From: DATEEG01 sp035525055
GTDB taxonomy: Bacteria > Actinomycetota > Acidimicrobiia > Spongiisociales > ZC4RG35
NCBI GenBank assembly: GCA_035525055.1
Contig: DATLEZ010000086.1
Coordinates: 1 to 24,753, forward strand
DNA: 24,753 nt
Reading direction: 5' to 3'
Positions within the stretch are counted from its first letter, which is position 1. Each line of letters starts with the position of its first letter. The position numbers and the translations under genes were made by a program. The notes under the pieces were generated by a model. It had not been told where the DNA came from. It worked only from the letters and a program-made list of their open reading frames with translations, and ran no database searches. Shown piece after piece: positions 8,654 to 15,827 of this stretch.

Positions 8654-8958
8654 GCTCTCGTTCCAGTTGTGAAGTCACCGTCATTCGCTGGCGCGACATC
8701 CCCGCCCAGGTTGTGGCCAAGCGGGGACGAGAGTCGGCCAAGCGCGAACTGAGCCCCCGTTTTCAAGTAGCGATCGACCGAGCCGCTATGTACGCCGGTC
8801 TCTTCGGCACCGACGAGTATCTCTCGGAGTGGACTCGCGACAGCCGCCCCTGCGGTGAGGACCTCGAAGCCGAAGCCGCGCAGGAGGCTGCCCGGCTCGA
8901 GGCAGAGTTCACACCGGAGGTTCTCAACGATCTGGCTGCCAACGGCGGAGCCAGATGA
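8650..8958 (+). CDS. small 'virulence factor' family protein (PF13769 type)
   Basis: A 102-aa soluble protein. The segment VTVIRWRDIPAQVVAKRG, followed by KRELSPRFQVAIDRAAM and GLFGTDEYLSEWTRD, matches my memory of the family labelled 'virulence factor' (PF13769). That label is historical and says nothing about this role. The C-terminus is acidic and alanine-rich. It overlaps both neighbours by 4 bases (ATGA), between the DUF1638 gene and the methyltransferase, so it most likely assists corrinoid or pterin methyl transfer. The family assignment is fairly confident; the function is unknown. Confidence 0.75.
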   Translation: MSSRSSCEVTVIRWRDIPAQVVAKRGRESAKRELSPRFQVAIDRAAMYAGLFGTDEYLSEWTRDSRPCGEDLEAEAAQEAARLEAEFTPEVLNDLAANGGAR

Positions 8959-9851
8959 CCGACACGGTTGTGTCCTCCTACGGCCGGGAGGTCGTGATCG
9001 GTTTCGAGCGACCGTTTGTCCTCATCGGCGAAAGAATCAACCCGACCGGTCGCAAGCTCCTGGCTGAGGAGATGAAGAACGGCGACTTCTCCCGGGTCGA
9101 ACGCGATGCTCTGGCCCAGGTAGCCGCCGGGGCCAAGATGCTCGATGTCAACGCCGGCATCCCCCTTGCTGACGAACCGGCCTTGCTGGCGAAGGCGATT
9201 GAACTCGTGCAGTCTCTGACCGACGCCCCGTTGTCGATTGACTCGTCGATCGTCGAAGCCCTCGAAGCTGGCCTGGCGGTGTACCGGGGCAAGGCGCTGG
9301 TGAATTCGGTAACGGGTGAGGAGGAGCGGTTGGAGCGGGTGCTACCGCTCATCGCCAAGTACGGAGCGGCCGTGGTGGCGATCTCCAACGACGAGACCGG
9401 CATCTCCGAAGATCCCGATGTCCGCTACGAGGTCGCCCGGAAGATCGTCAACCGGGCCGCCGACTATGGGATCGCTCGTGAGGACATTGTGGTCGATCCG
9501 TTGGTGATGCCCATCGGCGCGATGGCCACGGCCGGACGCCAGGTCTTTCACCTGGTCGATCGCCTCCGCAACGAACTCGGGGTCAACACCACGTGCGGGG
9601 CCTCCAATGTCAGCTTCGGTCTTCCCAACCGGGCTGGAATCAACGCAGCCTTCCTGGCCATGGCGATTGGCGCGGGCATGACATCGGCGATCACGAATCC
9701 TTTGGAGGGTGAGATTCGCCAGGCGATCCTCGCAGCCGACGTCCTGACCGGGCGCGACCCGAACTGCGCCACCTGGATCAGAACCTACCGTGAACCGGCT
9801 CCAGAGGGCGAGGAACCCCGCCGTCGCGAGAGTCGCCGCCGGCGGGCGTGA
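8955..9851 (+). CDS. methyltetrahydrofolate:corrinoid methyltransferase (pterin-binding, MtgA/AcsE-like)
   Basis: TIM-barrel pterin-binding enzyme that moves methyl groups between a corrinoid protein and THF. The 298-aa product carries the family blocks FVLIGERINPTGR (21-33), MLDVNAGIP (62-70, with Asp64 and Asn66), LSIDSS (93-98), VNSVTGEE (116-123), ISNDETGI (143-150) and GASNVSFGLPNRAG. These are the folate-contact regions of AcsE, MtrH-like and MtgA proteins. The last 20 residues are a charged, arginine-rich tail beyond the usual end. It starts in an ATGA overlap, and its corrinoid partner is three genes upstream. Physiological direction is inferred as methyl-corrinoid to methyl-THF because formate-oxidising genes follow. 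Confidence 0.93.
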   Translation: MTDTVVSSYGREVVIGFERPFVLIGERINPTGRKLLAEEMKNGDFSRVERDALAQVAAGAKMLDVNAGIPLADEPALLAKAIELVQSLTDAPLSIDSSIVEALEAGLAVYRGKALVNSVTGEEERLERVLPLIAKYGAAVVAISNDETGISEDPDVRYEVARKIVNRAADYGIAREDIVVDPLVMPIGAMATAGRQVFHLVDRLRNELGVNTTCGASNVSFGLPNRAGINAAFLAMAIGAGMTSAITNPLEGEIRQAILAADVLTGRDPNCATWIRTYREPAPEGEEPRRRESRRRRA

Positions 9852-9913
9852 CACGGATCCCGGCCGGCGTATCGGCACCTCCCACAGACCCCTAGCGCCG
9901 AGCAGATAGGCCT

Positions 9914-9931
9914 GTGTGTTAAAGTAAGCAC
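9914..9931 (+). promoter_or_regulatory. candidate antitoxin promoter with overlapping operator
   Basis: An imperfect palindrome, TGTG...CACA, surrounds TAAAGT (9920-9925), a -10-like hexamer lying exactly 6 bases before the antitoxin ATG. No Shine-Dalgarno is present, so the antitoxin may be made from a leaderless internal transcript and repress itself here, as RHH antitoxins commonly do. Support is positional only. Confidence 0.35.
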
Positions 9932-10171
9932 ATGCGTCTGCACATCTGGCTCGAGGACGATCTGGTGGCCGAACTCGACCGACGCGCTGGAAAGCGGCGA
10001 CGAAGTGCTTTTCTGGCCGAGATCATCCGTCGTGGCCTCGAGGACGAACAAAGATGGGACGACATTGAGGCGAGTTTCGGCTCTATCACAGACGGTGGTC
10101 ACGACTGGGACGAGGATCCCGCTGCTTGGGTCAGGTCGCAACGGCGCGGTGACGAGCGTCGAGCTGGCTAG
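9932..10171 (+). CDS. ribbon-helix-helix antitoxin (VapB-like)
   Basis: A 79-aa protein whose first 40 residues look like an RHH DNA-binding fold: a short strand MRLHIWLEDDLVAELD followed by two helices (RRAGKRRRSAFLAEIIRRGL). The acidic, tryptophan-containing C-terminal half (EDEQRWDDIEASFGSI onward) would wrap the toxin. It lies 15 bases before the PIN-domain gene, the usual antitoxin-toxin order. It sits inside the corrinoid operon, 80 bases after the methyltransferase gene. It could be leaderless. Subfamily is uncertain. Confidence 0.8.
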   Translation: MRLHIWLEDDLVAELDRRAGKRRRSAFLAEIIRRGLEDEQRWDDIEASFGSITDGGHDWDEDPAAWVRSQRRGDERRAG

Positions 10172-10186
10172 CCGCATAGAAAACCG

Positions 10187-10579
10187 ATGGCCCGCATCCT
10201 GCTCGATTCATCGGTGCTGATAGATCTCCTGCGCGGGCGCCCGGCCGCTGATCGCCTTCGTCGCCTTCGGCGTCAGGGAGACGAGGCCTGGGTTTGCGCG
10301 GTCTCCGTCGAGGAGATCTGGCGCGGAATCCGGGCCGGTGAAGAACGTGTGACTCTCCGTCTCCTTCGTGGCCTTCGGCTGGCGCCTCTTGGGGTCGAGC
10401 AAGGAGTCCTGGCAGGGAGCTGGCGACGCCAGTTCTCTACGACCGGCGTGACTCTTCACCAGGCCGATTGCCTGATCGCGGCGGCGGCGGTCGGGGTCGG
10501 GGCCCGACTGGCAACCGGCAATCCGTCAGACTTTCCTATGGGTGACGTGGTAGTCGAGTCTTGGCCGCCGGGGGCGTGA
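10187..10579 (+). CDS. PIN-domain ribonuclease toxin (VapC-like)
   Basis: A 130-aa PIN-domain protein, normal VapC size. The acidic metal-binding residues are in place: Asp7 in LLDSSVLID, Glu42/Glu43 in VSVEEIWRG, Asp94 in LHQADCLIAAA, and Asn112/Asp115 in TGNPSDF. VapC toxins usually cut tRNA or rRNA; the target here cannot be predicted. The stop codon overlaps the start of the corrinoid activase by one base (TGATG), so translation of the two is probably coupled. That is unusual for a toxin gene. Confidence 0.88.
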   Translation: MARILLDSSVLIDLLRGRPAADRLRRLRRQGDEAWVCAVSVEEIWRGIRAGEERVTLRLLRGLRLAPLGVEQGVLAGSWRRQFSTTGVTLHQADCLIAAAAVGVGARLATGNPSDFPMGDVVVESWPPGA

Positions 10580-12546
10580 TGACTCCGGGCGAGCACTCGG
10601 TCGTATTCACCCCCTCGGGCCGGAGGGGGACCTTTGGTACCGGGACCACCGTTCTCGATGCCGCCCGGGAACTGGGGGTAGACCTCGACTCGGTCTGCGG
10701 TGGGCGGGGAATTTGCGGGCGATGCCAGGTGACGGTTGGCAGCCGGCCGGGGATGGAAGGGCGGGAAGATCGCCTGTCGCCGCCCGGATCAACTGAGGTG
10801 GACTATCGCGGTCGACGGCCTCTCGAACCCGGGCAGCGCCTCGGTTGTGCCGCGCACATTCTCGACGATGTTGTCATCGACGTCCCGGCTGCCAGCCAGG
10901 TGCACCGCCAGGTGGTGCGCAAGCGCGCCGGGGTCGATGCGCTCCCGGTCGATCCGGTGATCCGCCTCCACTACGTCGAGGTCGACGAACCCGATCTTTC
11001 GAGCCCGACCGGCGACCGCGAGCGCCTCGCCGACGCCCTGCTCGAGCAGTGGCGCCTGGCCGATCTGGAATTCGACCTCAACGTCACGACCCGCCTCCAG
11101 AAGGTTCTTCGCAAGGGCGAATGGAAGGTAACGGTCGCAGTTCGGCACGAAAAGCAGGTGCTGGCGATCTGGCCCGGTTTTCGCGACCTCATGCTCGGTG
11201 TGGCCTTTGACGTCGGCTCGACAACCATCGCCGGACATCTGTGCGACCTCACCACCGGGACTGTTCTCGCCTCTGCCGGGAGGATGAATCCCCAGATCAG
11301 ATTTGGCGAGGATCTGATGAGCCGCGTGTCGTATGTGATGATGAACGAAGGCGGGGAAGCCAAGCTGACGGCGGTGGTCCGCGACGCGATCAACGGCCTG
11401 ATCGGCGACCTCGTGAGCGAGCCGGACGTGACCCGTGATGACGTTCTCGAGGTCACAGTGGTCGGGAACCCGATCATGCACCATCTAGTGCTCGGCTTTG
11501 ACCCGCGAGAGCTGGGTACCGCGCCATTCGCACTAGTAACCGGATCCGCCCTCAATACGCCGGCGGCCCGTATCGGTCTCGACGTCAATCCCGGCGCGAT
11601 GGTGTACACGCTGCCGTTGATCGCCGGTCATGTCGGAGCCGACGCTACCGCCGCCATCCTCTCCGAGGGCCCCCATCGTCGGGAACCGGTGCAGTTGCTG
11701 GTCGACGTCGGCACCAATGCCGAGATCGTCCTCGGCAACAAGGATCGTCTCCTGGCGGCGTCGAGCCCCACCGGCCCGGCGTTCGAGGGAGCTCAGATCT
11801 CTTCGGGTCAGCGTGCTGCCCCGGGGGCGATCGAGAGGGTTCGCATCGACCGGGAAACCCTGGAACCGCGGATCCGTGTCATCGGACAGGAAATGTGGTC
11901 TGATGAGGAAGGCTTCGACGGATCCGTCGTCACCGGTATCTGCGGTTCGGGGATCATCGAGGTCATTGCCGAGTTGTTCCTGTCCGGCGTCGTCGACTCG
12001 GACGGCGTGCTGCGGCCGCCATCGGCCAAGTTCAGTCGGATCGGCCTGACCGGCCGGACGTATTCCTATCTCTTGTGGGAAAGCCCTCGAATCGAGGTAA
12101 CTCAGAACGACGTCCGCGCCATCCAGTTGGCGAAGGCGGCGCTCTACGCCGGGGCCCGTCTGTTGATGGATTACTACGGGGTCGACGAGGTAGACCAGAT
12201 TCGCCTAGCGGGAGCGTTCGGGAGCCACATCGATCCGCTCTATGCGATGATCCTGGGCATGATCCCAGATTGTCAGCTCGATCAGGTCTCGTCGGCCGGC
12301 AATGCCGCCGGGGTGGGGGCGATGATGGCGCTTCTGTCGGGTGTGGCCAGGACTGAAATCGAAGACGTTGCGAGGAGGGTCGAAAAGGTGGAGACAGCAG
12401 TGGAGCCCCGGTTCCAAGAGCATTTCGTGGCGGCCATGGCGATACCGCACAAGACCGCCACTTTTCCCGAACTGGCGAAGGCGGTCGACCTCCCGATGCC
12501 CACCGCTCCACCCGAGCGCGGTCGGCGGGGAAGGCGGTCGCAGTGA
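10579..12546 (+). CDS. corrinoid activation protein (RACo-like, [2Fe-2S] plus ASKHA ATPase, DUF4445)
   Basis: ATP-dependent reductive activator that returns inactive Co(II) corrinoid protein to Co(I). With the ATG at 10579 the protein is 655 aa. The N-terminal ferredoxin-like domain has cluster cysteines 40, 46, 49 and 90 (C-x5-C-x2-C then C). A linker of about 110 residues follows. The ASKHA/DUF4445 domain shows phosphate loops FDVGSTT (Asp211) and VDVGTNAE (Asp376), then VTGICGSGIIE and RLAGAFGSHIDP. A basic tail closes the protein. The ATG is chosen over the upstream TTG because it forms the TGATG junction with the PIN toxin. It ends in a GTGA overlap with the next gene. Confidence 0.94.
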   Translation: MTPGEHSVVFTPSGRRGTFGTGTTVLDAARELGVDLDSVCGGRGICGRCQVTVGSRPGMEGREDRLSPPGSTEVDYRGRRPLEPGQRLGCAAHILDDVVIDVPAASQVHRQVVRKRAGVDALPVDPVIRLHYVEVDEPDLSSPTGDRERLADALLEQWRLADLEFDLNVTTRLQKVLRKGEWKVTVAVRHEKQVLAIWPGFRDLMLGVAFDVGSTTIAGHLCDLTTGTVLASAGRMNPQIRFGEDLMSRVSYVMMNEGGEAKLTAVVRDAINGLIGDLVSEPDVTRDDVLEVTVVGNPIMHHLVLGFDPRELGTAPFALVTGSALNTPAARIGLDVNPGAMVYTLPLIAGHVGADATAAILSEGPHRREPVQLLVDVGTNAEIVLGNKDRLLAASSPTGPAFEGAQISSGQRAAPGAIERVRIDRETLEPRIRVIGQEMWSDEEGFDGSVVTGICGSGIIEVIAELFLSGVVDSDGVLRPPSAKFSRIGLTGRTYSYLLWESPRIEVTQNDVRAIQLAKAALYAGARLLMDYYGVDEVDQIRLAGAFGSHIDPLYAMILGMIPDCQLDQVSSAGNAAGVGAMMALLSGVARTEIEDVARRVEKVETAVEPRFQEHFVAAMAIPHKTATFPELAKAVDLPMPTAPPERGRRGRRSQ

Positions 12547-13334
12547 GTCAAATGGCCGACAGGTTTCGAGCGCTGCACGCGCACGGCACCTTCGTGATGC
12601 CCAATCCCTGGGACCTCGGAACTGCTCGTTACCTGGAGTCGCTCGGGTTCTCCGCCCTGGCCACGACCAGTTGGGGTTTTGCCGCCAGCCTCGGCCGCCT
12701 CGACCAAACCGTAACCCGGGATGAGATGCTGGCCCACACCGCGGCCCTGGTCAGCGTCATCAACGTTCCGCTCAACGTCGACTCCGAGCGTTGTTATGCC
12801 GAGGACCTTGCTGGTGTCACCAAAACCGTTCGCCTCTTGGGCGACGCCGGCGCGGCCGGGTGCTCGATCGAGGACTATGACCCCGTCACCAAGACGATCG
12901 ATCCGATCGGCCTTGCGACCGAACGGGTCGCTGCGGCGGCGGAAGGAGCGAAGGCGAGTGGCCTGGTACTGACCGCTCGAGCCGAGAACCCCTTTTACGG
13001 CCTTCACGACCTCGACGACACCATCGCTCGACTCTGTTCCTATCGGGATGCGGGGGCGGACGTCATGTATGCACCGGGCCTGGTCGAGGTCGACGACATC
13101 GCCCGGGTGGTGGCAGAAACCGGTGCTCCGGTCAACGTCCTCGCCAGGTCGAACGGACCGTCGGTGACTAGCCTCGGCGAACTGGGAGTGCGACGGATCT
13201 CAACCGGGGGTGCCATTGCTCGAGCATCTTTCGAATTGCTCCACCGGGCAGCTCGTGAACTCCTCGATCAGGGGACTTCGTCCTACACCATCGGGTCTTT
13301 GACTGCCGACGATTACAGGAAGGCCTTCGGCTAG
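12543..13334 (+). CDS. isocitrate lyase/PEP mutase family protein
   Basis: TIM-barrel enzyme of the ICL/PEPM superfamily, 263 aa. Visible are MPNPWDLGTARYLESLGF (from residue 19), the metal-site block NVPLNVDSERCYAED (Asp80, Cys84) and CSIEDYD (Glu110, Asp111). True isocitrate and 2-methylisocitrate lyases carry a KKCGH loop that is not apparent, so the reaction (C-C lyase, oxaloacetate decarboxylase-like or other) is open. It is last in the first methyl operon, joined by a GTGA overlap to the corrinoid activase. An ATG at 12552 is a possible alternative start. Its role in methyl metabolism is not obvious; it may act on the demethylated substrate skeleton. Confidence 0.87.
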   Translation: MSQMADRFRALHAHGTFVMPNPWDLGTARYLESLGFSALATTSWGFAASLGRLDQTVTRDEMLAHTAALVSVINVPLNVDSERCYAEDLAGVTKTVRLLGDAGAAGCSIEDYDPVTKTIDPIGLATERVAAAAEGAKASGLVLTARAENPFYGLHDLDDTIARLCSYRDAGADVMYAPGLVEVDDIARVVAETGAPVNVLARSNGPSVTSLGELGVRRISTGGAIARASFELLHRAARELLDQGTSSYTIGSLTADDYRKAFG

Positions 13335-13378
13335 GTCGACGGACGAGGTCTCCGAACCACCCCGCCCTGCCGGACGAA

Positions 13379-13415
13379 TGTTCCATGATGTAGTCTGATA
13401 CCGCATCATGGAACA
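13379..13415 (+). promoter_or_regulatory. 37-bp perfect-arm dyad operator overlapping the mttB start
   Basis: Arms TGTTCCATGATG and CATCATGGAACA are perfect 12-bp inverted repeats around a 13-base spacer. The spacer holds TGATAC (13396-13401), which is followed by 6 bases and then the mttB ATG at 13408, inside the right arm. This fits a leaderless promoter that is blocked when a dimeric regulator binds. Span and many bases match the element at 7297-7333: GTTCC, GAT and AG on the left, CCG, ATC and TGGAAC on the right. Confidence 0.65.
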
Positions 13416-15003
13416 GATCACAGGCGGGGGGGCGGGTGCCCTTCCGCAGACCAAAGGCGATGCTGGTCCGCCCACGTCGTCCCGTCGCAGCGGTGGCGGC
13501 AGAGCGGCGCGGCAGGCCGCTCGAACTGCCCGGTTGTTGGAGAGCGTCCCTTTCCTGACCCGGGTCCTGTCGCCGGTCGAGGTGCTTCAAACCGAGGCCC
13601 TGGAATTGATCGAGCAGAATGCCGACAAGCTGCTTGAGCGGGTTGGCATCGAGGTGCACGGCTTTCCCGAGGCGCTGGACATCTACCGCAATGGCGGTGC
13701 TGAGATCGACGGGACCCGGGTCCGTTTCCCCGACGGCCTGGCCCGAAAGCTCGTGGCCACCGCCCCGGCAACCTTTGTCCAGCATGCACGAAACCCCGAG
13801 CGCAGCGTCACGATCGGCGATCCCCACCTCGTCTTCGCCCCGGCCTACGGATCGCCTTTCGTTCGGGATCTCGAGAACGGACGGCGCTACGCCACCATCG
13901 AAGACTTTCGCAACTTCGCCCGGCTGACCCACATGACCGCGTCGCTCCATCACGGCGGCGGCACCCTTTGCGAACCGGTCGACCTTCCCGTCAACAAGCG
14001 CCACTTCGACATGGTGTTCTCCCATATCAAGTACCACGATCGCCCGTTCATGGGATCGGTCACGGCCCCCGAGCGCGCCCAGGACACGGTCGACATGGTC
14101 AAGATCCTCTTCGGGGAAGAATTCATCGCCGAGAACACGGTCTTGCTGTCCCTCTGCAACGCCAACAGCCCCATGAGTTGGGACTACAACATGCTCGGTT
14201 CGGCCAAGGTCTACGCCGAGAACAATCAGGCCTGCCTCTTGACCCCATTCATCCTGGCGGGGGCGATGGCACCGGTGACGGTGGCCGGCACGGCTACCCA
14301 GACCCTCGCCGAAGCCCTCGCCGGCATGGCCTTCTGCCAGCTGGTCGAGCCGGGAGCCCCGGTCGTGTTCGGATCGTTCGCGTCTTCGATCTCCATGCAG
14401 TCCGGCGCTCCGACGTTCGGCACGCCGGAACCGGCGCTGATGCTCTTCGTGATGGCGGCTCTGGCCAGGCGTCTTGGAGTTCCGTTCCGCAGCGGCGGCA
14501 ACCTCACAGCCTCGAAAGTTCCCGACTACCAGGCGGCCTACGAATCGGCCGCGACCTTCCTCCCAACGATGCTGGCAGGCGTGAACTTCGTGCTGCATAC
14601 CGCTGGCTGGCTCGAGGGCGGCTTGACGATGGGTTACGAGAAGTTCATGCTCGACGCCGACCAGGCTGCCATGGCATCGTCGCTCGTCGGCGGAGTCGAC
14701 CTGAGTGACAACGGTCTGGCCTTCGACGCCCTGCTCGACAATCCTCCGGGTCAGCACTTTCTCGGCAACGCCCACACGCTGGCCAATTTCGAGAACGCCT
14801 TCTGGCGCAGCCATCTCGCCGACAACAACAGCTTCGAGCAATGGCTAGAGGCGGGTTCCAACGAAGCTGTGGCTCGGGCCCACGACCAGTACAAGGGCCT
14901 CCTCGCCGAGTACGAGGCTCCGCCGCTTGATGAGGCCAAGGAAGCCGAGATCGTCGAATGGATCGAAATGCGCAAGGCCTCCTTCCCGAGTTCGGACGTG
15001 TGA
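13408..15003 (+). CDS. MttB-family (trimethylamine methyltransferase-like) corrinoid methyltransferase, no pyrrolysine
   Basis: Substrate-specific methyltransferase that would transfer a methyl group from a methylated amine to the corrinoid protein. The 531-aa product has the N-terminal RSGGGRAARQAAR stretch and VLSPVEVLQTEALELIEQNAD block typical of the family, then DPHLVFAPAYGSPFV, TASLHHGGGTLCEPVD, NANSPMSWDYNMLG, SGGNLTASKVPDYQAAYESA and WLEGGLTMGYEKF. There is no in-frame TAG, so it belongs with the non-pyrrolysine members, which in characterised cases use quaternary amines such as glycine betaine, proline betaine or carnitine. The substrate here is unknown. The ATG at 13408 has no ribosome site and lies within the operator dyad. 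Confidence 0.93.
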   Translation: MEQITGGGAGALPQTKGDAGPPTSSRRSGGGRAARQAARTARLLESVPFLTRVLSPVEVLQTEALELIEQNADKLLERVGIEVHGFPEALDIYRNGGAEIDGTRVRFPDGLARKLVATAPATFVQHARNPERSVTIGDPHLVFAPAYGSPFVRDLENGRRYATIEDFRNFARLTHMTASLHHGGGTLCEPVDLPVNKRHFDMVFSHIKYHDRPFMGSVTAPERAQDTVDMVKILFGEEFIAENTVLLSLCNANSPMSWDYNMLGSAKVYAENNQACLLTPFILAGAMAPVTVAGTATQTLAEALAGMAFCQLVEPGAPVVFGSFASSISMQSGAPTFGTPEPALMLFVMAALARRLGVPFRSGGNLTASKVPDYQAAYESAATFLPTMLAGVNFVLHTAGWLEGGLTMGYEKFMLDADQAAMASSLVGGVDLSDNGLAFDALLDNPPGQHFLGNAHTLANFENAFWRSHLADNNSFEQWLEAGSNEAVARAHDQYKGLLAEYEAPPLDEAKEAEIVEWIEMRKASFPSSDV

Positions 15004-15827
15004 ACGGTGTGGCGAGCTTGACGTCGCAGCTGCTGGCCGAGTCGAGTTTCGAGATCATCCCGATGAAGAACACCCTCGAGAAAGCCGCCGCCCTGCCGGC
15101 CGGGTGCAATGTCTCGGTCACTGCCAGCCCCGCCAAGGGCATCGACGCCACGCTCGATCTTGCGATCGCGTTGTGTGAGCGCGGCTTCCAGGCGATCCCT
15201 CACCTCTCGGCCAGGATGATCAAGGATCGGCCACAGTTATCGGGTCTCATCAGGCGATTGCAACGAGCCGACATTGACAACGTGTTCGTAGTCGGCGGGG
15301 ATGCCGATGACCCCGGCCGCTTTCCGGACGCGCTGTCGCTTCTTCGTGAGATGTCGGACATCGGGCATGACTTCTCGGACATCGGGATCACCGGCTACCC
15401 CGAAGGGCATCCGTTCATCTCCGGAGACCTTCTCCGCCAGGCGTTGATCGACAAGCAGCGCTACGCCACCTACATCGCCACCCAAATGTGCTTCGACGTC
15501 GCCGGCATCGAAACCTGGATCAAGGGCATCCGGATCGATGGGGTCAAACTGCCGGTCAAAGTCGGAATCCCCGGGGTGTCCGACCCGGTGAAGTTGATCG
15601 GTATCGCCGGCCGAATTGGAGTGGGCACTTCGGTGCGGTTTCTTCGCAAGAACCGACGGGCGGTGTGGCGGCTGATGTTCCCGGGTGCCTATAAGCCGAC
15701 CAAACTCTTGAAGGAGCTCGGAGAGTTGGATCCACATCTCGGCTTCTTCGGCCTCCACGTCTTCACCTTCAACCAGATCGCACCCACCGTCGAGTGGTGG
15801 GACGATCAGACAAGACGGGCCGGTTGA
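15000..15827 (+). CDS. methylenetetrahydrofolate reductase family protein (MetF-like)
   Basis: TIM-barrel flavoenzyme family interconverting methyl-THF and methylene-THF; here oxidation of methyl-THF is inferred. From the GTG at 15000 (GTGA overlap with mttB) it is 275 aa, near the length of bacterial MetF. Recognisable blocks are SFEIIPMKN, NVSVTASPAKGIDATLDLA, AIPHLSARMI, VFVVGGDADDPGRF, DIGITGYPEGHPFI and ATQMCFDVAGIETWI. An upstream in-frame ATG at 14958 lies inside mttB and is less likely. It is divergent from the methionine-pathway MetF, consistent with a dedicated catabolic copy. No MetV-like partner is present. Confidence 0.88.
   Translation: MNGVASLTSQLLAESSFEIIPMKNTLEKAAALPAGCNVSVTASPAKGIDATLDLAIALCERGFQAIPHLSARMIKDRPQLSGLIRRLQRADIDNVFVVGGDADDPGRFPDALSLLREMSDIGHDFSDIGITGYPEGHPFISGDLLRQALIDKQRYATYIATQMCFDVAGIETWIKGIRIDGVKLPVKVGIPGVSDPVKLIGIAGRIGVGTSVRFLRKNRRAVWRLMFPGAYKPTKLLKELGELDPHLGFFGLHVFTFNQIAPTVEWWDDQTRRAG

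Noticed and set aside
8650..8958. A true virulence role for the 'virulence factor' family gene
   Set aside because: The name is inherited from an old annotation; the overlaps with corrinoid genes indicate a metabolic role.
13168..14841. Long open frame (557 codons) antisense to mttB
   Set aside because: Its translation has no family features and it lies opposite a well-conserved MttB gene.
13408..15003. Pyrrolysine-containing MttB
   Set aside because: No in-frame TAG is present, and no pyl genes are seen in the window.
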